Source: Comamonadaceae bacterium
GTDB taxonomy: Bacteria; Pseudomonadota; Gammaproteobacteria; Burkholderiales; Burkholderiaceae_C
Direction of reading: 5' to 3'
NCBI GenBank assembly: GCA_947450645.1
Contig: CANFWH010000023.1
Coordinates: 1 to 34,795 of the forward strand
Length of the DNA stretch: 34,795 nt
Position numbers and translations under genes: made by a program. Below are positions 25,434-33,968 of the stretch, in pieces. Below the pieces are notes generated by a model that was not told where the DNA came from, did not search any database, and saw only the letters and a list, made by a program, of their open reading frames with translations. The first letter of the stretch is position 1. Each line of letters starts with the position of its first letter.

Positions 25434-27053
25434 CTAAGGACTGAAATGCGTGAGAAGCTGAACTTTGATGTTTTCAATGACTTCTTCCCAATGCCCCCAT
25501 TGTCGCTGCCTAAAGATCGTGGTACTGGTGTACCAAAGACTAGGCTCAAACGCGGCGATAGCTGGCTGTTCGCTGGCAGGAAGCCCTTCCATGATTGGAT
25601 CCGCCAGCAGCAGACGCGACGGAAAGTCTAGGCGGGTGATAAGCCACGACGCAATGCCGAGCGCTCCTGCGAGATGGGCAATAGAAGTGTCGACACAAAT
25701 CAGCAAATCAAGCTGCATTAGGGCGCTTGCAGTGTCTGCAAAATCGGTAATGTGTTCACCTAAAGCCTGCAGTCGATGGTGCGTTGAAACATGTTCTAGA
25801 TGTGGATTCTGATCCAGTAACGCCTCCCATTGCCTTGCAGGCGCTTCCAACTGTAGGCTGATAAAGTCAAACGCTGTTAGCGCGAGCAAGGGGAGCATTT
25901 GCTCTAAGGGCACAGAGCGCCGAAAGTCTTGCACCGCTTGGCCACCCGACCAAGACAGCCCGATGCGAGGGCGCTTGGGCGTTTGCCTTGGCGGTATTAG
26001 TTCTTGCCATTTGGCTTGCAGCTCCGGCAGGGCTGTCAGATATGGCGTTGCTAAGGTGGGTGGGCGAATACCCAGCCGATGCAATGCGGATGCCATCATT
26101 AAAGTAGAGCAAACAAAATCACAAGAGAGAGCAGAGTCTGCCGTAGAGATAACTGATACCTGCGACGCGTAGGGTTTAAACGCATGCTGCATGAGGCGCA
26201 GCAGGGAGGCCTGAACTTGAAAGATGAAATGTGCGGATATGCTTTTTGCATAAGCAACGAGCGCTAGGACATAGCGGCTGCGTTGTATCGTATCGCCTTG
26301 GCCTTGTTCGGCATAAATGAGTAATGTCTTTTCCCGCAAAGACTCGCGCCCAGTCCAAAGTGGGATTCCTAGGGCTTTAAAAAATGAAGAGTGCGCTTGA
26401 AGCTGTGAGTCGGGGTAGAAGTCATAGACGACATCGTCTCGTCCCATCGCGGACCAAATGGCTAGCTTGCCTAGCAAAACATCCTCGTCCATTGGCTTGA
26501 GTGCATCCGCCTGTTCATAAAGCAAAAAAGCTTTTCTTGGCTGCTGCAAATAGAGTAGTAACTGCGCTTGATGGCATAGTGCCGTCACTAAGCGAGTCGC
26601 ATCACCTACTGAACTCTGTGCGGCTTGAATGCTTTGTTCAGCTTCTATAAGGAGTTGCTCATGTTCGCACAAGTCAATCAAACACTCATAACGCAGTTGG
26701 ATCGTCTCTTGCTGAGTCGGTGCAAGCGCTAAAGCCTTATCTAAATTTGCGAGTGCTTCTCGATGCCGATAATCGGACTTTTGCACTTTAGCCAGCGAAA
26801 AATAAGCGGCATAGTGATGGGGCGCCAACTGAGCAGCGATTTCAAAGTCTTGAGCGGCGTTATAAAAATGGCCATGATGTTGATAAATCGCGCCACGCAG
26901 CAAGTAGGCATCCGCGTGAGTGGGATTGAGAGCAATGGATTGATTACAGGCTTCAAGCGCCGCTTCAAAGTGGGCTTGGTTGGCTAAGCGGTTGGCGGTC
27001 TCGTAGAGTAATTGCGCTTCTTGCTGACGCGCGTCTTCGGGCGGTACTGGCAT
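25434..27053 (-). CDS. TPR-repeat protein with glycosyltransferase (GT-B, GT9-like) C-terminal domain
   Basis: 539 residues. Tetratricopeptide repeats fill about residues 10-230 (for example A-D-A-Y-L-L-R-G-A-I-Y-Q-H-H-G-H-F). The C-terminal half is heptosyltransferase-like: L-L-I-Y-A-E-Q-G-Q-G-D-T-I-Q near 246-259, I-G-L-S-W-S-G-G ... D-F-R-R-S, and C-V-D-T-S-I-A-H-L-A-G-A-L-G with Asp455. Such proteins are presumed glycosyltransferases acting on proteins or surface glycans; donor and acceptor are unknown. It is the closest relative in the window of the gene at 27408-29264 (shared W-S-G-G-x-A-V and R-R-S), suggesting tandem duplication. A stand-alone TPR gene sits between them, two bases upstream. 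No membrane segment or signal is seen. Confidence 0.82.
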   Translation of the reverse strand: MPVPPEDARQQEAQLLYETANRLANQAHFEAALEACNQSIALNPTHADAYLLRGAIYQHHGHFYNAAQDFEIAAQLAPHHYAAYFSLAKVQKSDYRHREALANLDKALALAPTQQETIQLRYECLIDLCEHEQLLIEAEQSIQAAQSSVGDATRLVTALCHQAQLLLYLQQPRKAFLLYEQADALKPMDEDVLLGKLAIWSAMGRDDVVYDFYPDSQLQAHSSFFKALGIPLWTGRESLREKTLLIYAEQGQGDTIQRSRYVLALVAYAKSISAHFIFQVQASLLRLMQHAFKPYASQVSVISTADSALSCDFVCSTLMMASALHRLGIRPPTLATPYLTALPELQAKWQELIPPRQTPKRPRIGLSWSGGQAVQDFRRSVPLEQMLPLLALTAFDFISLQLEAPARQWEALLDQNPHLEHVSTHHRLQALGEHITDFADTASALMQLDLLICVDTSIAHLAGALGIASWLITRLDFPSRLLLADPIMEGLPASEQPAIAAFEPSLWYTSTTIFRQRQWGHWEEVIENIKVQLLTHFSP

Positions 27054-27055
27054 GC

Positions 27056-27466
27056 TTATTTAGTGTATGACGCTTCCGCTTTTGCCTGCGTAGCCGCTTT
27101 GTTTGCAAAAGCCTGCGCATAGTCAGGCACCAGCGCCAGCGCTCGATCAAAGCTTGCGAGTGCCTCGTCGTACCGCTGCAAATCATCTAGCGTCAGTCCT
27201 AGGTTGTTATGCACAGCAGCCATATTCGGATTGATCTGAGCGGCTTGCTTAAAGTACGACACCGCAAACTGATGCAACCCCATTTGTGCATGGACAATGC
27301 CTAAAAAATGCAGGGCGTCAAAATTTTGTGGATAGATGGCAAGCGCCGCTTCAAAGCGTGCTTTAGCCTGTTCAGGATGACCACCCTCCATGGCAACACG
27401 GCCTTGCTCAAACACTTCCTGTGCTTGTACGTTTGCCTTCATGGCGAAGATTTCGGAGGGTTTCAT
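27056..27466 (-). CDS. Stand-alone TPR protein
   Basis: 136 residues consisting of about three to four tetratricopeptide repeats (A-K-A-R-F-E-A-A-L-A-I-Y-P-Q-N, A-V-S-Y-F-K-Q-A-A-Q-I-N-P-N, A-L-A-S-F-D-R-A-L-A-L-V-P-D), with no second domain. It most resembles the N-terminal halves of its two neighbours, so it may be a detached TPR module or a scaffold for them. The first Met (27466) gives a 59-base overlap with the end of the upstream glycosyltransferase gene. A Met at 27442 would give 35 bases of overlap. Neither has a good Shine-Dalgarno, so translation is probably coupled. Function is inferred only as protein-protein interaction. Confidence 0.75.
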   Translation of the reverse strand: MKPSEIFAMKANVQAQEVFEQGRVAMEGGHPEQAKARFEAALAIYPQNFDALHFLGIVHAQMGLHQFAVSYFKQAAQINPNMAAVHNNLGLTLDDLQRYDEALASFDRALALVPDYAQAFANKAATQAKAEASYTK

Positions 27467-29264
27467 AATTTTTTAAATCAATAGCAACGCGATCAATGAC
27501 ATCATCCCAAAGTCCCATTGTTTGTTGTCGATAAAAACGGAGCGTTTGATACCAAGGGCTTGACGAGTACGTTTTCGTATTATCCGTCCACCATGGGCCA
27601 TCAAAGCGGCACAGCATCCAAGCAGGCTTGGCCATTGCGCCCGCCAAATGAAGTACCGACGTGTCGCAGCCAATGAGCAAATCCATTTGGTCCAAGAGCA
27701 CAGCCGTATCTGCAAAGTCATGAATATGCCTGGTGAGATCCCGCACCGGTTGTTTGGCTTTTACGCCCGACCAGTCTGGAATAGGGCCTGCTTTTTGAAA
27801 GCTAAAAAAATCAATACCCTCCACCTGAAGCAAAGGTAAAAATTGTTCAAAATGAAGTGATCGCCTATAGTCATATACCGCGTATCCACCTGACCAAACT
27901 AAGCCGACGCGCAAGGTCTTTTTAGGAAACTGATTGATTTGTGATTGCCACGATTCGCGCCAAGCGGGCGCAACGTGAATGTAGGCTTGGTTGGCATAAG
28001 GGACATCGTCTGATTCAATTTGCAAAGCAGCCGCAAGGCTGAGCTGCGAGCAAACATAGTCGCAATCAGGCGCTGCATCCTCAAGCGCAATGACTGCAGC
28101 AATGCCATCTAACGCACCAAATAAACGGGTTAAACCGCGTGGCACTTGTAGCGTGATCTTGACACCTTGATGTGCGCGCTGCTTGGCTAAGTGCAAGGCA
28201 AATCGTACATGCATGATGGCATCGCCCAAACCCAGTTCAAAAGAAATCAATAGATGCTTGCCTTGCAGGCTTTGCGTGCCATCCCATATTGGTTTTCCAA
28301 AGCTATGGAGCGTCGGTAAGTTGGTCGTGCGCTGTGCAGCAGGATAGAGCGCATAGCTAGCTCGCCAATGCCCCAGTGCGTATAAGACGCCGCTCTTCCC
28401 GTGCTTAGCAGGTAAGCAGTTGGGGTCTATTTTCAATGCTTGGTCATAAAACATGAGCGCTTGATTGATTTGACTAAGTATGCACAGCAATTCTGCGTGG
28501 TTTGCGTAAGTCATCGCATTTGCGGGTTGATTTTTAATCGCTTGCAACGATTCTTCAAGGAGCTGATCTTGCTTGCGCATGTCTAGCAAAATTTCTCGCC
28601 GCAATTGATGATTGACGAGGTTGTCTGGTTCAATTTCAAGAGCCGTTTCAATATGCTGTAATGCCAGCGCGTGCGACTGAAATGCCTTCTGCACAATCGC
28701 CAATCCTCGGTGACCCATGCCCGACAAGGGGTCTAAGGCAACGGCATTTTTAAAATTCACCTCGGCAGGCTCAAAAAATCCGTGGTATTGCAAGATATCA
28801 GCACGCTCCAAATAAGCATCTGTGCGGCTAGGGTCAAGGTCATTGACCTTCTCAAAGGCACGCAGCGCATCACGGTAACGCTTGAGCAGTTTGAAAACAC
28901 GAGCCCGATCAAAGTGCATCTGAATGTGAGTTGGATTTCTTTCCAAAAAAGCATCGTATTGTTCAAGCGCAGCTTGCCACTTGCCGTCATTGGCTAAGCG
29001 CTGTGCCAAGCCAATGCACGCCACGTCGCGGAAAGCAATAGCCTGCTCGTTATCAGGATCTAACTCAAGCACACGGCTAAAGGCCGCAATCGACAACTCG
29101 AACTGCGAGGTCTGCCCATAAATAAAACCCGTGGTGAGCCATGCTTGGTGGTGATACGGATACTGTTGAGAGAACGCTTGCAACAGGGAGAGCGCTTCGG
29201 TAAATTGGCCCGCATCACGCAGCGCAAGCGCTTCGGCATAGCTTGCAGGATCGATCGAGCTCAT
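27408..29264 (-). CDS. TPR-repeat protein with glycosyltransferase (GT-B, GT9-like) C-terminal domain, long form
   Basis: 618 residues from ATG 29264. About nine tetratricopeptide repeats span residues 5-310 (for example A-L-S-L-L-Q-A-F-S-Q-Q-Y-P, A-L-R-A-F-E-K-V-N-D-L-D-P). The C-terminal GT-B domain has L-L-I-S-F-E-L-G-L-G-D-A-I-M-H-V-R-F, V-G-L-V-W-S-G-G-Y-A-V-Y-D-Y-R-R-S, and G-C-D-T-S-V-L-H-L-A-G-A-M with Asp534. The product is expected to be a cytosolic glycosyltransferase of unknown target. The last 20 or so residues (rich in Arg, Thr and Ser) extend past the domain and overlap the next gene, as if an original stop had been lost. The ATG overlaps the prmB stop as ATGA; 22 further codons open upstream lie inside prmB. 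Confidence 0.82.
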   Translation of the reverse strand: MSSIDPASYAEALALRDAGQFTEALSLLQAFSQQYPYHHQAWLTTGFIYGQTSQFELSIAAFSRVLELDPDNEQAIAFRDVACIGLAQRLANDGKWQAALEQYDAFLERNPTHIQMHFDRARVFKLLKRYRDALRAFEKVNDLDPSRTDAYLERADILQYHGFFEPAEVNFKNAVALDPLSGMGHRGLAIVQKAFQSHALALQHIETALEIEPDNLVNHQLRREILLDMRKQDQLLEESLQAIKNQPANAMTYANHAELLCILSQINQALMFYDQALKIDPNCLPAKHGKSGVLYALGHWRASYALYPAAQRTTNLPTLHSFGKPIWDGTQSLQGKHLLISFELGLGDAIMHVRFALHLAKQRAHQGVKITLQVPRGLTRLFGALDGIAAVIALEDAAPDCDYVCSQLSLAAALQIESDDVPYANQAYIHVAPAWRESWQSQINQFPKKTLRVGLVWSGGYAVYDYRRSLHFEQFLPLLQVEGIDFFSFQKAGPIPDWSGVKAKQPVRDLTRHIHDFADTAVLLDQMDLLIGCDTSVLHLAGAMAKPAWMLCRFDGPWWTDNTKTYSSSPWYQTLRFYRQQTMGLWDDVIDRVAIDLKNYETLRNLRHEGKRTSTGSV

Positions 29265-30127
29265 TGCAGCGCAAGACTCTCTTTTGTGATGAGTAAAACT
29301 TGGGCGTCGCCCGCACTCGTCTCTAGCCAAAACACAGGCAGGTCGGGAAAGGCGGCCTCAAAATTTTCTTGCTCATTTCCAATTTCTAAAACAAGCACCC
29401 CGCTGGAGATCAAGTGGGCTGCGGCCTGCGAGAGGAGTCCTCTGCAAAAGTCCATCCCGTCTGACCCGCTGGCCAGTGCCATGGTTGGTTCTGCCAAATA
29501 CTCAGCTGGCAGCTTTGCCATGCTCACCGCGTTCACATACGGCGGATTGCACAAAATCAAATCGAACTCGCCTTGCACATTTTTAAGTCCATCCGATTGC
29601 AACAGCGTGATTCGCTCTGCCAAATCATGCTTGTCGATATTGATGCGAGCCACAGCCAGTGAGGCTTCCGAGAGATCGCTCGCCACAACTTGAACATCGG
29701 GATACGCCATCGCAGCCAGCACAGCAAGGCTGCCGTTACCCGTGCAAAGGTCAAGCACGCGAGTCGTTTGCGTAGATAGCCACTCATCAATCGAACCGTC
29801 CGCAATCACCTCAGCAATCAATGAGCGCGGAACAATCACCCGCTCATCCACATAAAACGGCACGCCTTGCAGCCAAGCTTCATTCGTCAAATACGCGGCG
29901 GGTTTACGTGTGGTGATTCGCTCGGTGATGATGGCGTCAACAGCGGCTTGGTCGGCGGCGGAGACGGGCGCGTCAGCCACAGCATCTAAGTCGTCAATCG
30001 GCAACTTCATCGCCCAAAGCGCCAGCCACACCGCCTCGTCAAAAGCATTCAGCGTGCCGTGACCGAAGGAGACTTTGGCTTCTTCTAGGCGCGTGGCTTG
30101 GTGGTTGATGAGGTCGATGAGTAGCAT
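29261..30127 (-). CDS. prmB: Ribosomal protein L3 N5-glutamine methyltransferase
   Basis: PrmB methylates a glutamine of ribosomal protein L3 using S-adenosylmethionine. The 288-residue protein has an N-terminal helical substrate domain, I-V-P-R-S-L-I-A-E near 98-106, the SAM-binding motif D-L-C-T-G-N-G-S-L-A-V near 126-136, and the glutamine-methyltransferase signature N-P-P-Y at 194-197. The P-R-S motif favours PrmB over the release-factor enzyme PrmC (usually P-R-P-E-T). The ATG overlaps the dapE stop by one base (TGATG); a TTG one codon earlier is possible. Its stop overlaps the start of the TPR-glycosyltransferase gene, linking the dap operon to that cluster. Confidence 0.93.
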   Translation of the reverse strand: MLLIDLINHQATRLEEAKVSFGHGTLNAFDEAVWLALWAMKLPIDDLDAVADAPVSAADQAAVDAIITERITTRKPAAYLTNEAWLQGVPFYVDERVIVPRSLIAEVIADGSIDEWLSTQTTRVLDLCTGNGSLAVLAAMAYPDVQVVASDLSEASLAVARINIDKHDLAERITLLQSDGLKNVQGEFDLILCNPPYVNAVSMAKLPAEYLAEPTMALASGSDGMDFCRGLLSQAAAHLISSGVLVLEIGNEQENFEAAFPDLPVFWLETSAGDAQVLLITKESLALQ

Positions 30128-31272
30128 CAACCCACCAACCGCTCAATCACCCCAAGATAGATATTTTTAAGCGGCTCAATATCTGCCAAAGGCAGGCATT
30201 CATTGATCTTGTGGATCGTGGCGTTGGTGGGGCCGAGTTCAATCACTTGCTCGCAAATCTGCGAGATGAAGCGCCCATCGCTGGTGCCGCCTGTGGTGGA
30301 GAGCACGGTGTCGATACCGACTTCAGCCTTAATCGCTTCACGCGCGGCTTGCACGAGCGTATCCACAGGCGTGATGAAGGGTTGACCGCTGAGTGTCCAG
30401 TCGATTTTGTAGTCGTTAGCGGTAAGTCCTGATGCTTGTAAAGCCTTATCCACTATGGCTTGCAGGCCAGTTGATGTGGACTCTGTACAAAACCTAAAGT
30501 TGAAATCAATGACGCAGCTATTGGGGATGATGTTGGTCGCACCCACACCGCCGTGGATGTTGCTGATTTGAAATTGCGTGGGCTCAAAATATTCGTTGCC
30601 GTTGTCCCATTTTTTGGCGGCGAGTTCTGCCAGCGCAGGCATCACCAAGTGGATGGGATTTCGCCCTAGCTGCGGGTAGCCGATGTGCGCTTGAATGCCT
30701 TTGACGTGTAGCTTGCCGTTCAAACTGCCGCGTCTGCCGTTTTTAATCATGTCGCCGCATTGGTCGATGCTGGTCGGCTCACCCACGATGCAGTAATCGA
30801 GACGTTCGCCTTTGGCTTTGAGCCATTCGCAGACTTTGACCGTGCCGTTAATGGACGGACCTTCTTCGTCGCTGGTCAGTAGCAAAGCCATACTGTGATC
30901 GGGCTGCGGGCACGTTTTTAAGAATTCTTCAACGGCGACCACGAACGCCGCAATGGAGGTTTTCATGTCAGATGCGCCGCGTCCAAAGAGTTTTCCATCG
31001 CGCACGTTTGGCTCAAACGGCGGCGTTGTCCATTGGTCGAGCGGACCCGTTGGCACGACATCGGTGTGGCCAGCAAAGACTAAAGTTTTTGCATTTTTGT
31101 CTGCGCCTTGACGTTTAATCCATAAGTTTTTCACATCCTCAAATTCCAACACGGTGGCCGTAAAGCCAAGCGGAATAAGGCGTGCAGCGATGACGTCCAT
31201 GCAGCCACCATCCAAAGGTGTGGGCGAATGACAAGCGATCAGCTGCTTGGCGAGGTTAAGCGTAGCGGTCAT
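30127..31272 (-). CDS. dapE: Succinyl-diaminopimelate desuccinylase
   Basis: DapE removes succinate from N-succinyl-LL-diaminopimelate, a late step in the succinylase route to lysine and meso-diaminopimelate for peptidoglycan. The 381-residue protein shows the metallopeptidase M20 metal ligands in [10 protein letters not shown] (His69), G-R-G-A-S-D-M-K and T-S-D-E-E-G. The C-terminal [10 protein letters not shown] and [12 protein letters not shown] segments are also diagnostic. Length is normal. Its ATG overlaps the stop of the upstream unknown gene (ATGA), and its TGA overlaps the prmB start, so translation along the operon is coupled. Confidence 0.96.
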   Translation of the reverse strand: MTATLNLAKQLIACHSPTPLDGGCMDVIAARLIPLGFTATVLEFEDVKNLWIKRQGADKNAKTLVFAGHTDVVPTGPLDQWTTPPFEPNVRDGKLFGRGASDMKTSIAAFVVAVEEFLKTCPQPDHSMALLLTSDEEGPSINGTVKVCEWLKAKGERLDYCIVGEPTSIDQCGDMIKNGRRGSLNGKLHVKGIQAHIGYPQLGRNPIHLVMPALAELAAKKWDNGNEYFEPTQFQISNIHGGVGATNIIPNSCVIDFNFRFCTESTSTGLQAIVDKALQASGLTANDYKIDWTLSGQPFITPVDTLVQAAREAIKAEVGIDTVLSTTGGTSDGRFISQICEQVIELGPTNATIHKINECLPLADIEPLKNIYLGVIERLVG

Positions 31273-31823
31273 GATGCGGGATCCGAATCTAAATCCTTAG
31301 GCAAAGGCGATGTCAATAGCGATTGGATAGACGGCGGCAACACGGGCTCAGTGAGCCACGCGGGCAGGGCGGGCAAATCCCAATTTGCGTTATCCAGCGC
31401 CATGCGAAAGGCACGCAGCCACAGATGTGTGTCGTAGCGCGAGAGGCCAAAGTTAACTTCGCCCTCGTCGGTTTGCATGAGGATGTTGCAGCCGTGCGGC
31501 TCCATGTTAAGTTTGAGCACTTTGCACAGCACAAAGCCCTGTGCACGGTGCACGTCGCGGTCTTCTTGGCTAATGCGAAATGGATAGTGCGATTCGCCTT
31601 CGGGTGTTTCTTGCACCGCGATGCGATGCTCCATACGGATTTGCTCTTGAGGAGCAAGCCCCGTGATCTGATTCAGTGTCGTGGTGCGCTCAATGAGTTC
31701 AGCCATAGGGCCAATCAAGCCTTGCGCAAAACGACGCGTAATCCAAATGCGCGGCTGCTCCTCGTGGTAGCACAGCCACAGGCGGTCTTCTTCTTGGTCA
31801 TAACCGAAGGTTGTCTGCGTCAT
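31269..31823 (-). CDS. Conserved hypothetical protein in the dap operon
   Basis: A 184-residue soluble protein from the Met at 31823; the frame is open much further upstream, but only through dapD. I do not recognise a named domain. Visible are an N-terminal strand-rich part (L-W-L-C-Y-H-E-E-Q, then [10 protein letters not shown]), a middle H-R-I-A-V-Q-E-T, and a C-terminal [15 protein letters not shown] proline-rich tail ends in D-L-D-S-D-P-A-S. It has one Cys pair (by spacing C-K-V and C-N-I) without an evident metal motif. It lies 20 bases after dapD and overlaps dapE by four bases. The position suggests co-expression with diaminopimelate synthesis, but nothing in the sequence ties it to that reaction. 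Confidence 0.7.
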   Translation of the reverse strand: MTQTTFGYDQEEDRLWLCYHEEQPRIWITRRFAQGLIGPMAELIERTTTLNQITGLAPQEQIRMEHRIAVQETPEGESHYPFRISQEDRDVHRAQGFVLCKVLKLNMEPHGCNILMQTDEGEVNFGLSRYDTHLWLRAFRMALDNANWDLPALPAWLTEPVLPPSIQSLLTSPLPKDLDSDPAS

Positions 31824-31843
31824 TTTTCGAAGGTGGTTTGGGT

Positions 31844-32686
31844 CTAGTCTCTGAGCAAATCGTTCAGACTCGTTTTCGAGCGCGTTTGCGCATCCACGCG
31901 CTTCACAATCACGGCGCAATACGTGCCTGGTTCGCCTGGATTTTTTGGCGGACGTGAGCCAGAGATCAGCACCGAGCCGCTTGGAATACGCAGTTTGCCT
32001 GGCTCGCACTCTAGCCATTTGCCAGTCGTGCGATCAAACACGGGGGTGCTTTGCCCGAGGTACACACCCATGCCCAGCACGGAGTGTTCTTCCACGACTA
32101 CGCCTTCGACCACTTCGGAGCGTGCGCCAATAAAGCAGTTGTCTTCAATGATGGTCGGGCCCGCTTGCACGGGCTCCAACACGCCGCCAATGCCCACGCC
32201 GCCTGATAGGTGGACGTTTTTGCCAATTTGCGCGCAGCTGCCGACGGTTGCCCATGTGTCCACCATCGTGCCCGAGTCCACATACGCGCCAATGTTGACG
32301 TAGGACGGCATCAAGATCGCGCCGCTGGCAATGTAGCTGCCACGGCGAGCCACGGCTGGCGGCACCACGCGCACGCCAGTCGCCTTCATTTCATCGGCTG
32401 TGAGGTGCGCAAATTTGGTTTGCACTTTGTCAAAAAATCCGAGTTCGCCAGCCGAGATGATTTCGTTGTCTTTCAAACGGAACGACAAGAGCACGGCTTT
32501 TTTTAGCCACTGGTGCGTTGTCCACACGCCCACGGATTCGCGGGTTGCTACGCGCAAGCGGCCTTTGTTCAGCTCGCTAATGATGTGTTCAACGGCATCG
32601 GCAATTTCTTTGGGCGCGGCTGTAGGTGAGAGTGATGCGCGGTTGTCCCATGCATTGTCGATGATGGTTTGTAGTTGCTGTGTCAT
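31844..32686 (-). CDS. dapD: 2,3,4,5-tetrahydropyridine-2,6-dicarboxylate N-succinyltransferase
   Basis: DapD succinylates tetrahydrodipicolinate using succinyl-CoA, committing it to the succinylase branch of lysine/diaminopimelate synthesis. The 280-residue protein has an N-terminal helical domain and a left-handed beta-helix of hexapeptide repeats at about residues 105-235. Within it are [31 protein letters not shown] and [14 protein letters not shown], all characteristic. It acts as a cytosolic trimer in known homologues. dapC ends 12 bases upstream on the same strand, and AGGAA stands about ten bases before the ATG. Confidence 0.97.
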   Translation of the reverse strand: MTQQLQTIIDNAWDNRASLSPTAAPKEIADAVEHIISELNKGRLRVATRESVGVWTTHQWLKKAVLLSFRLKDNEIISAGELGFFDKVQTKFAHLTADEMKATGVRVVPPAVARRGSYIASGAILMPSYVNIGAYVDSGTMVDTWATVGSCAQIGKNVHLSGGVGIGGVLEPVQAGPTIIEDNCFIGARSEVVEGVVVEEHSVLGMGVYLGQSTPVFDRTTGKWLECEPGKLRIPSGSVLISGSRPPKNPGEPGTYCAVIVKRVDAQTRSKTSLNDLLRD

Positions 32687-32698
32687 TGAAAAAATTTC

Positions 32699-33919
32699 CT
32701 AAATTGACGGTGATGAATAAGTTTTGATGAAATCTGCAATGCGGTGCGCGGCTTCTAAGCATTCGGCTTGCTCAGCCACCAAGGCCATGCGGACGCGACC
32801 CTTGCCTGGGTTCACGCCGTGGGCATCTTCTCTTGCAAGATAACTGCCCGGCAGCACGGTCACATTGTATTTGGCGAGCAGTTCGGCTGCGAATTGGGTG
32901 TCTGATCCGTTGCACACGTGCTTAGGCACACCCGCCCAGAGGTAGAACGCCGCGTCAGGCAGCTTCACGTCCATCACGCTGGATAGCACGGGGGTCACGG
33001 CAGCGAATTTGGCGCGGTACTCAGCGCGGTTGGCAATCACGTGTTCTTCGTCGTCCCAAGCCTCTAGGGACGCGGCCTGCACGGTGCCGCTCATGGCGGA
33101 GCCGTGGTAGGTGCGGTAGAGCAAAAAGGCTTTAATCCAAGCCGCATCGCCTGCCACAAAGCCGCTGCGCATGCCGGGCACGTTGCTGCGTTTGGAGAGC
33201 GAGGTGAACGCGATCAGATTCTTAAAGTCGGTGCGTCCCAGCTTTGCGGCTGCTTCCAAGCCTGAGAGCGGCGGCTCATCGCGGAAGTAAATCTCGGAAT
33301 AGCACTCGTCGGACGCAATCACAAAGCCGTATTTGTCGGATAGCGCAAACATCTTTTCCCACTCGGCTAGTGGCATCACCGCACCCGTAGGGTTGCCGGG
33401 TGAGCACACAAAAATCATTTGTGTGCGCTGCCACACGTCAGCGGGCACGGCATCCCAATCGACCGCAAAATTACGTGCAGGGTCAGAGTTCACGTAATAC
33501 GGCGTAGCGCCAGCCAAGAGCGCTGCGCCTTCGTAGATTTGATAAAACGGGTTCGGGCAGACCACGATTGGATTGGGTTTAGTCGGATCCATCACTACCT
33601 GCGTAAACGAAAACAAGGCTTCGCGCGAGCCATTCACGGGCAAAATTTGCTTAGCCGCGTCTAGTTTGAGGTCATAGCGGCGCTCTAGCCAGCCCACGAT
33701 GGAGGCTTTGAGTGCTGGCTCGCCAGCGGTAGCTGGATAGCCCGCCAAGCCTTGCAGATTGGCGCATAGCGCGTCTTTAATGAACTGCGGCGTTGCGTGC
33801 TTGGGCTCGCCAATACCAAGACTAATGGCACGGTAGGCGGGGTTTGGCGTGATGGGCGCAAACAGTTGTTTGAGTCGCTCAAAAGGATAAGGTTGCAGTT
33901 TGGATAGCAGGGGATTCAT
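32699..33919 (-). CDS. dapC: Succinyldiaminopimelate transaminase
   Basis: DapC transfers an amino group from glutamate to N-succinyl-2-amino-6-ketopimelate, between the DapD and DapE steps. It is a fold-type I pyridoxal-phosphate aminotransferase of 406 residues from the ATG at 33919. The cofactor Lys243 is in S-L-S-K-R-S-N-V-P-G-M-R, with V-C-S-P-G-N-P-T-G near 171-179, A-S-D-E-C-Y near 202-207 and a C-terminal G-K-G-R-V-R-M-A-L. The frame extends 15 codons upstream, but M-N-P-L-L-S-K-L-Q-P is the usual start. As first gene of the dapC-dapD-unknown-dapE-prmB block, it is where the operon promoter is expected, close to the inverted repeat upstream. Confidence 0.93.
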   Translation of the reverse strand: MNPLLSKLQPYPFERLKQLFAPITPNPAYRAISLGIGEPKHATPQFIKDALCANLQGLAGYPATAGEPALKASIVGWLERRYDLKLDAAKQILPVNGSREALFSFTQVVMDPTKPNPIVVCPNPFYQIYEGAALLAGATPYYVNSDPARNFAVDWDAVPADVWQRTQMIFVCSPGNPTGAVMPLAEWEKMFALSDKYGFVIASDECYSEIYFRDEPPLSGLEAAAKLGRTDFKNLIAFTSLSKRSNVPGMRSGFVAGDAAWIKAFLLYRTYHGSAMSGTVQAASLEAWDDEEHVIANRAEYRAKFAAVTPVLSSVMDVKLPDAAFYLWAGVPKHVCNGSDTQFAAELLAKYNVTVLPGSYLAREDAHGVNPGKGRVRMALVAEQAECLEAAHRIADFIKTYSSPSI

Positions 33920-33926
33920 GCCCCAA

Positions 33927-33942
33927 TTATCTTGGAAGATAA
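33927..33942. promoter_or_regulatory. Short inverted repeat upstream of dapC, possible operator
   Basis: TTATCTTGGAAGATAA is a perfect 16-base inverted repeat whose near end is eight bases from the dapC ATG, at the head of the dap operon. The two-base centre makes it a poor hairpin but a reasonable dimeric-protein site or part of an AT-rich promoter. On the minus strand TTGTAA lies upstream, but no well-spaced -10 box is convincing. Prediction only. Confidence 0.3.
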
Positions 33943-33968
33943 AAATTAACCTAGAGTCCTCCACTGTA

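Noticed and set aside
29145-29693. Plus-strand open frame of 182 codons across the prmB/TPR junction
   Set aside because: It crosses two well-supported minus-strand genes and has no independent support.
31323-31847. Plus-strand open frame of 174 codons opposite the dap-operon unknown gene
   Set aside because: The minus-strand gene has operon-style overlaps with dapE and good spacing to dapD; the plus frame has neither.
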